DNA from: TWA4 sp964613155
GTDB taxonomy: Bacteria > Bacillota > Clostridia > Lachnospirales > Lachnospiraceae
Direction of reading: 5' to 3'
Assembly (NCBI GenBank): GCA_964613155.1
Contig: CAZTHP010000083.1
Coordinates: forward strand, 1-11,422
DNA: 11,422 nt
The translations under genes and the position numbers were made by a program. Positions 7,248-11,422 of this stretch are shown here, one piece after another; position 1 is the first letter of the stretch, and every line of letters begins with the position of its first letter. A model generated the notes under the pieces. It searched no databases. It saw only the letters and a program-made list of their open reading frames with translations, and was not told the DNA's origin.

Positions 7248-8667
7248 TTGATTGTGCCATTCCTTGTACAGCTATTTCCGGTGTTTCAGTTGACGCAACC
7301 TGCTCATTTTTCTTTTTTCTGCGCTTCGTATCCAGGATTGCCTGCTCCAGCTTGGTAAATGCTTCCCGACGCAGTTCATTCATCGCCTGAATGGGCATAA
7401 ACGCATCTTCTGAAAGAAAGATCTGCAGATCCTGCATCTGAAAAGGAGTTCCACCCGTTTTTTGAAACTGCTTTCTGACATCTGCTTCTGTAAGAGGACG
7501 TTTGATTGCCGAAGATACCGGCTCTTTGCTGGTCACTTCGACTGAAACAAGCCCACATTCCAGAGACATCATAGCACGGTTTCCTGTACAGATTGTTACA
7601 ATTCCGCTAACATTTTCTTTCAATTCCTGCCCCAGATATTTCGTTTCTGTTTCTTTCATCAAAACGGGATCCGGAGTACGAAGCTTTGCTTTCTCTTTTA
7701 ATGCCATCATATTCCGACCATTATGGGCAGTCAAATACTGGCTGGTAAAACCGCCGCGGTCAAAGTACTGCGACAGAGCATATAAATCCTGCGGATCCAC
7801 CGACCAGGTCTGCTTTTTGCCGCTTCGCGCCGCTTTTTGTGCTTGATACTGGTCCAGATATTTCCGATAAATGCTGACAACCCCTGCGGTATATAATGGA
7901 CTTTTCATCCGGCCCTCGATTTTAAAGGACATCACCCCCGCTTCAATCATCTCCGGCAGATATTCGAGTGTACACATATCCTTCAAACTTAAAAGATACG
8001 ATTCCGATGGCTTATTCAGTACCTTTCCCGATTGTTCCCGCGCCGTATAAGGAAGGCGGCAGGGCTGTGCACAACGTCCGCGATTGCCGCTTCTGCCTCC
8101 GATCACACCTGAATACAGGCATTGTCCCGAATAACAATAACAGATCGCACCGTGGACAAACGCCTCCAGTTCCATCTGGGTTTCCTGATAAATCTGTGCC
8201 AATTCTTTTAAATTCAATTCTCTTGCCGCTACCACACGTGTCAATCCCAGCTCTTTCAAAAGCTTTGCACTGGAAGCACTTGTTACAGTCATCTGCGTAC
8301 TGGCATGAAGCGGCAAATCTGGAAATTCCCGTCGAAGCCATGCCAGAACTCCCAGATCCTGCACCAGAACTGCATCGATTCCCCATTCATAAAGCGGTGC
8401 TACATAATCATATAATTCCCGTTTGATTTCCTGAGGCTTGAGCAAGGTATTCAGTGTCAAATAAATCTGCTTTCCGTGCAGATGGGCATAATCGATCGCC
8501 CGTTCCAGAGCATGTTCTTCTGATGCACTTTCTGCATAAGCACGCGCTGAAAACCGATCGCCTCCCATATAAACAGCATCTGCACCCGCTTGAAAAGCAG
8601 CTTGTACAGAGCTAAAAGAACCGCCTGGAGCCAGCAGCTCCAGACGATTTTTCTTTTCTTTATGCAT
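7248..8667 (-). CDS. U32 family protein (RlhA-like), N-terminal part, 3' end lost in gap
   Basis: These 473 residues hold the U32 catalytic barrel. LELLAPGGS opens it (9-17) and AVYMGGDRFSARAY follows (31-44). The family signature EAFVHGAICYCYSGQC spans 168-183, and GRCAQPCR (197-204) comes next. C176, C183, C199 and C203 are placed as the iron-sulfur cysteines known from RlhA, TrhP and UbiU/V. FKIEGRMKSPLY (248-259) is also conserved. Despite the 'peptidase' name, studied members hydroxylate RNA or ubiquinone precursors. The long form with the C-terminal module points to an RlhA-like 23S rRNA C2501 hydroxylase, which is inference. I prefer ATG 8667 (AAGGAG 4 nt upstream, normal family N-terminus) over ATG 8688, which lacks a good site. 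zapA ends 24 bp upstream. Confidence 0.9.
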
Positions 8668-8671
8668 AATT

Positions 8672-8677
8672 CTCCTT
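8672..8677 (-). promoter_or_regulatory. Ribosome binding site deciding the U32 start
   Basis: AAGGAG on the minus strand lies 4 nt before the ATG at 8667. The upstream ATG at 8688 has only a weak GTAGAAG directly against it, so the downstream ATG is preferred. The short spacing leaves some doubt. Confidence 0.55.
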
Positions 8678-8691
8678 TTGCAATCCATCTT

Positions 8692-8954
8692 CTACTTTTT
8701 TACCTTCGATCTGAGATCGGCAATTTCTTTGTCTTTTTCATCCAGCAAATTCAGATAATCTCCCAGATCTTTTTCGCATTCTGTCATCTTCTCTTTTTGC
8801 TCCTGAAGCTGCGTCTTAAGCTGACGATTTTCCAACATCATTTCTCTGTTCTCTTGGAACATCGAAGCCTTAGCACACTCGCTCCTTTCTTCCTTTTGAA
8901 GCAATTTCTGGCATTCCTGCTCTTTCTCTGCTAACAGTTTCTGACATTCCTGCT
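8692..8954 (-). CDS. ZapA-like coiled-coil protein, C-terminal part, 5' end lost in gap
   Basis: These 86 residues continue the zapA frame after the gap. They start inside the 11-residue repeat (QECQKLLAEKEQECQKLL), leave it at QKEERSECAKAS, and continue as an ordinary charged coiled coil (ENREMMLENRQLKTQLQEQ, then NLLDEKDKEIADLRSKVKK) to a TAG stop. Joining to the N-terminal part through the shared 55 bp is in frame and predicts a minimum of about 458 residues for the whole protein. There is no separate start signal here, so this is not an independent gene. The stop lies 24 bp before the U32 ATG. Confidence 0.85.
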
Positions 8955-9299
8955 NNNNNNNNNNNNNNNNNNNNNNNNNNNNNNNNNNNNNNNNNNNNNN
9001 NNNNNNNNNNNNNNNNNNNNNNNNNNNNNNNNNNNNNNNNNNNNNNNNNNNNNNAGCAATTTCTGGCATTCCTGCTCTTTCTCTGCTAACAGTTTCTGAC
9101 ATTCCTGCTCTTTTTCTGTCAGCTGTTTCTGGCATTCCTGCTCTTTTTTCGTCAGCAATTCCTCATATTCAGCTTCCTGCTCAGTCAGCAAATCTTCATA
9201 GCCCGGTTTCATCGAAGCTATGCGATTTTCATACTTGGCACGCATCTCGATCAGCTGATTTTCACAATCTTTCTCCTGTTCGTCAAATTGTACCTCATA
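8900..9299 (-). repeat. 33-bp (11-residue) tandem repeats in the ZapA-like tail, spanning the gap
   Basis: From residue 309 the protein runs in a strict 11-residue period: YEVQFDEQEKD, CENQLIEMRAK, YENRIASMKPG, YEDLLTEQEAE, YEELLTKKEQE, CQKQLTEKEQE, CQKLLAEKEQE, then CQKLL into the gap. After the gap the same unit appears again before the array ends. The last units are nearly identical at DNA level, the earlier ones have diverged, and the first position is always Tyr or Cys. The 33-bp unit keeps the frame whatever the copy number. Confidence 0.85.
8955..9054. other. Assembly gap (100 N) inside the zapA-like gene
   Basis: Exactly 100 undetermined bases inside the 33-bp repeat array. The 55 bases at 8900-8954 are identical to those at 9055-9109, as at the gap in the U32 gene. 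The true number of repeat units missing is unknown. Confidence 0.95.
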
Positions 9300-10223
9300 G
9301 CCAGCTTTTTCTGCGGCAAATCGCTTTTGCATATCAGAAATCTGCCCTTCATACTCTGTTTTTTGGGTCACGATTTCATTCTGCATCGCCTGCATTTTTT
9401 CAGCCTGCTTTGTCAGCTGCTCCTGCAATTTTTGATACTCCTGTGTTTGCTTCGTCAGCTGCTCCTGTAACTCTTGATGCACCTGCATCTGCCGAGTCAA
9501 CTGTTCCTGTAATTCCCGGTAAGAATCGGAGGATTTTTCGACCTCAAATCCTTCCTGTTCGGCGGTTTGCTGAGGCAAAGAAGAAATACTCTGCTCTGTC
9601 GCCTCTGCTAATTGCTCCTGCAGGGCTGCAATCTGCTTTTCGTAATGATTTCTCAATAATTTTTCTTCTCGTTCTCTCGATGCTACATCTTTTAATTGCT
9701 TTTCGACTTGTTCAGCTTTTTTTTCATAATCCGCAGCGTTGCGCTTCAAGATCGAGGTCTCTGTTTTATAGCTGTTCAGCTCTTTCTCCATCCCGGATAC
9801 ACGAGAAGAATATTCTTGATTGCGTTCGGTCAGTCGCTGACGCTCCGTTATCGTAACCTCCAACTGCTTTTTCAAAGACGCAATTTCTTCGCCTCTGACA
9901 GCTTCTGCCGCTTCCATCTGCTTTCTAGCCTCAACCAGTTCCATCTTTAAACGGTAAATTTCTTCCTCTGCCTGATTATTCGCCACTGCTTGTTTTTCTT
10001 CAGTCCAGCCGCTTTGCTTTAAATAATCATCCGCCAGATTCAAATACATCATCAGCATCTGATAATCCTGACTCCGATTGGTAAATCCGGGGATTTTTCT
10101 TAATTCTTCGTATTTTCGATTGACATACTCGGCTGTTTTCTGCATATAGGCACTGCTTTCATTTCCAACTAATTTAAATCTTCTGCCGCCTAATGTAATC
10201 TCCACTGTATTTCGGGTATCCAT
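9055..10223 (-). CDS. zapA: ZapA-family cell-division protein with long coiled-coil extension, N-terminal part
   Basis: Residues 5-75 form a ZapA domain (TVEITLGGRRFKLVG, then SSAYMQKTAEYVNRKYEEL and YQMLMMYLNLADDYLK). ZapA binds FtsZ and helps bundle it at the division site. Typical ZapA proteins are about 85-130 residues. This one continues as an almost unbroken Glu/Gln/Lys-rich coiled coil from about residue 82 to the gap at 389, and about 86 residues further beyond it. It contains three 14-residue units (238-279) and then the 11-residue units (309 on). No membrane segment or signal peptide is visible. I chose ATG 10223 rather than 10241 because GGGAAGGGG lies 7 nt upstream and the ZapA domain begins there. 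FtsZ binding is inferred from the domain, and the role of the tail is unknown. Confidence 0.85.
9387..9512 (-). repeat. Three 42-bp tandem units encoding Gln-rich double heptads
   Basis: Residues 238-279 of the ZapA-like protein are three consecutive 14-residue units: LQEQLTRQMQVHQE, LQEQLTKQTQEYQK and LQEQLTKQAEKMQA. Fourteen residues equal two heptads, so this segment should form a regular left-handed coiled coil. It is separate from the 11-residue array that starts about 30 residues later. Confidence 0.85.
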
Positions 10224-10230
10224 GCACGCA

Positions 10231-10239
10231 CCCCTTCCC
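10231..10239 (-). promoter_or_regulatory. Ribosome binding site deciding the zapA start
   Basis: GGGAAGGGG on the minus strand lies 7 nt before the ATG at 10223. It overlaps the codons after the alternative ATG at 10241, which has no comparable site, so the shorter start is preferred. Confidence 0.65.
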
Positions 10240-10250
10240 ATCTGTGTTCT

Positions 10251-10279
10251 ATCCTATTATCTGCTCTCTCTATTCCAAA
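10251..10279 (-). promoter_or_regulatory. Possible weak promoter for zapA
   Basis: On the minus strand TTTGGA (10274-10279) and TAGGAT (10251-10256) are 17 bp apart. An overlapping GATAAT could also serve as a -10 box. The matches to sigma-A consensus are modest. The site would give a leader of about 20 nt. The rest of 10224-10365 shows no other clear signal, so zapA may instead be read through from ruvB across the repeat array. Confidence 0.25.
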
Positions 10280-10365
10280 CACTTACGATTTTTCTTGTGC
10301 AGTTCATTCTCTTTCTAAATCATAAGAAACTTCTTTCCATTTTGAGCCTGCTTACAAGCAAATTC

Positions 10366-10700
10366 TCGTCTTTTCCAATCCTGTTTCCAGGTAAATTCCA
10401 GTTTCTTTCCAATCCTGCTTGCAGGCAAATTCCGGTTTCTTTTCAATCCTGTTTGCAGGTAAATTCCAGTTCTTTCCAACCATGTTTGCAGGTAAATTCC
10501 AGTTTCTTTCCAATCCTGTTTGCAGGTAAATTCCAGTTCTTTCCAACCATGTTTGCAGGTAAATTNNNNNNNNNNNNNNNNNNNNNNNNNNNNNNNNNNN
10601 NNNNNNNNNNNNNNNNNNNNNNNNNNNNNNNNNNNNNNNNNNNNNNNNNNNNNNNNNNNNNNNNNCCGGTTTCTTTCCAATCCTATTTGCAGGTAAATTC
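10366..10700. repeat. 33/34-bp intergenic tandem array between ruvB and zapA
   Basis: Units run head to tail without spacers at 10366-10398, 10399-10432, 10433-10466, 10467-10499, 10500-10533 and 10534-10565. After the gap one more lies at 10667-10700. A degenerate copy is seen at 10330-10365. The plus-strand core is CTTTCCAATCCTGTTTGC followed by AGGTAAATTC. Lengths run 33, 34, 34, 33, 34, 33, 34. The 33-bp units at 10467 and 10534 are identical over the visible bases, giving a 67-bp higher-order repeat. The mini-palindrome CCTG-N4-CAGG is kept in most 34-bp units and broken (CATG) in the 33-bp variant. The array starts within about 10 bp of the ruvB stop codon. It shows no sign of coding. 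Confidence 0.85.
10566..10665. other. Assembly gap (100 N) inside the intergenic repeat array
   Basis: Exactly 100 undetermined bases. Unlike the other two gaps, the flanks are not identical. The left side ends at AAATT and the right side begins with the C that would complete that unit, so a zero-length join would be in phase with the array. The number of missing units is unknown. Confidence 0.95.
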
Positions 10701-10709
10701 CGTTTTTTC

Positions 10710-11422
10710 CTAAGCCTGTGGTTCTTCGGATTCCGTCAGTGCAGAAAGTCCCAAATGCCGATATGCAGCTGGTGTTGCTACGCGGCCTCTTGGTGTTCGA
10801 TTCAGCAATCCATTTTGAATCAAATACGGTTCATAAACATCTTCCAGCGTATTGCTGTCTTCTCCAACAGCAGCAGCCAAGGTATCCAGTCCAACTGGCC
10901 CTCCGTCAAATTTTCCAATGATCGTTTCTAAAATATTGCGGTCATTCTGATCCAATCCCAACGTATCCACTGCCAGCAGATCCAATGCAATTACCGCAAC
11001 CTGTTCCGTAATCATTCCATCACAACGAACCTGTGCAAAATCTCGAACGCGCTTTAACAATCGGTTTGCCAATCGTGGAGTTCCACGGGAACGTCTTGCG
11101 ATTTCTGCGGCACCCTTTGTATCGATTTCCACCTGCAAAACCTGGGCAGAGCGCATCAAGATCTGCTGTAATTCATGCGGTGAATAATATTCCAGCTTTG
11201 TAACCAGCCCAAATCGGTCGCGTAAAGGTGCTGTCAGCATCCCAACACGAGTCGTCGCCCCCACTAAGGTAAACGGCGGCAGATTCAAACGAATGGAACG
11301 CGCAGTCGGTCCTTTTCCAATCATAATATCCAATGCAAAATCTTCCATCGCCGGATAGAGAACTTCTTCCACCTGACGGTTCAGACGATGAATTTCATCC
11401 ACAAACAAGACATCGCCTTCTG
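10710..11422 (-). CDS. ruvB: Holliday junction branch migration ATPase RuvB, C-terminal part (5' end outside window)
   Basis: The visible 236 residues start at EGDVLFVDEIHRL, so the N-terminal Walker A part lies beyond the right edge. RuvB is the AAA+ motor that, with RuvA, drives branch migration of Holliday junctions in recombinational repair. The Walker B motif is VDEIH, the sensor 1 segment is VGATTR, the arginine-finger stretch is APLRDRFGL and the sensor 2 segment is RGTPRLANRLLKRVRDFA. The C-terminal winged-helix domain runs from GGPVGLDTLAAAVGED through YEPYLIQNGLLNRTPRGR to AAYRHLG. Nothing is odd in the protein. Its stop codon is followed almost at once by the 33/34-bp repeat array that separates it from zapA. 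Confidence 0.97.
   Translation of the reverse strand, partial: EGDVLFVDEIHRLNRQVEEVLYPAMEDFALDIMIGKGPTARSIRLNLPPFTLVGATTRVGMLTAPLRDRFGLVTKLEYYSPHELQQILMRSAQVLQVEIDTKGAAEIARRSRGTPRLANRLLKRVRDFAQVRCDGMITEQVAVIALDLLAVDTLGLDQNDRNILETIIGKFDGGPVGLDTLAAAVGEDSNTLEDVYEPYLIQNGLLNRTPRGRVATPAAYRHLGLSALTESEEPQA

Noticed and set aside
7117..8688. Frameshift splitting the U32 gene
   Set aside because: The frame difference arises only from the placeholder 100-N length. Through the shared 55 bp the two parts are in the same frame.
10315..10680. A small protein made of repeated motifs, readable on either strand through the array
   Set aside because: Alternating 33- and 34-bp units shift the frame from unit to unit, there is no ribosome site, and openness on both strands simply reflects the lack of stop codons in the repeated unit.
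10366..10700. CRISPR array
   Set aside because: Units of 33/34 bp abut directly with no unique spacers, and no cas gene is in the window. It is a tandem repeat.

Overview
The window looks like a chromosomal piece of a low-to-mid GC Firmicute, most likely a clostridial (Lachnospiraceae-type) anaerobe. The evidence is strong AGGAGG-type ribosome sites, a sigma-A promoter, a ZapA / U32 / SEDS / class B PBP gene cluster and protein sequences of that style. The species cannot be named from the sequence. Every gene I support lies on the minus strand, so transcription runs from high to low coordinates.

Layout in transcription order. ruvB (10710-11422, 5' end outside the window) is followed by a 33/34-bp tandem repeat array (10366-10700) and then a ZapA-type cell-division protein with a very long coiled-coil tail (8692-10223). 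Next come a large U32-family protein of the RlhA (23S rRNA hydroxylase) type (6197-8667), a SEDS glycosyltransferase of the RodA/FtsW family (4771-6171) and its partner class B penicillin-binding protein (3278-4747). The zapA-U32-SEDS-PBP genes are tightly spaced and look like one operon for division, wall synthesis and RNA modification. A clear sigma-A promoter (3197-3225) then drives a Nudix hydrolase (2663-3115), followed by a hairpin that may end its transcript. The last pair is a degenerate sigma-70-like protein (1487-2395) and an RsmF-type rRNA m5C methyltransferase (79-1467), 19 bp apart. The left edge holds a nested stem-loop (1-45).

The sequence has three runs of exactly 100 N (7148-7247, 8955-9054, 10566-10665), and each falls inside a tandem repeat. 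At the first two, the 55 bases before the gap are identical to the 55 bases after it. That is what a k=55 de Bruijn assembly leaves at an unresolved repeat loop. These gaps split two real genes (the U32 gene and zapA), so each is given below as two parts. Joining the two flanks through the shared 55 bp keeps both reading frames open. The true repeat number is unknown.

The most interesting observations are: the sigma-70-like protein that keeps the core-RNAP-binding regions but has lost the promoter-contacting ones; the ZapA protein whose tail is built from 11-residue repeats starting with Tyr or Cys; and the concentration of independent tandem repeats (33, 33/34, 42 and 42 bp) within about 3.6 kb around ruvB-zapA-U32.
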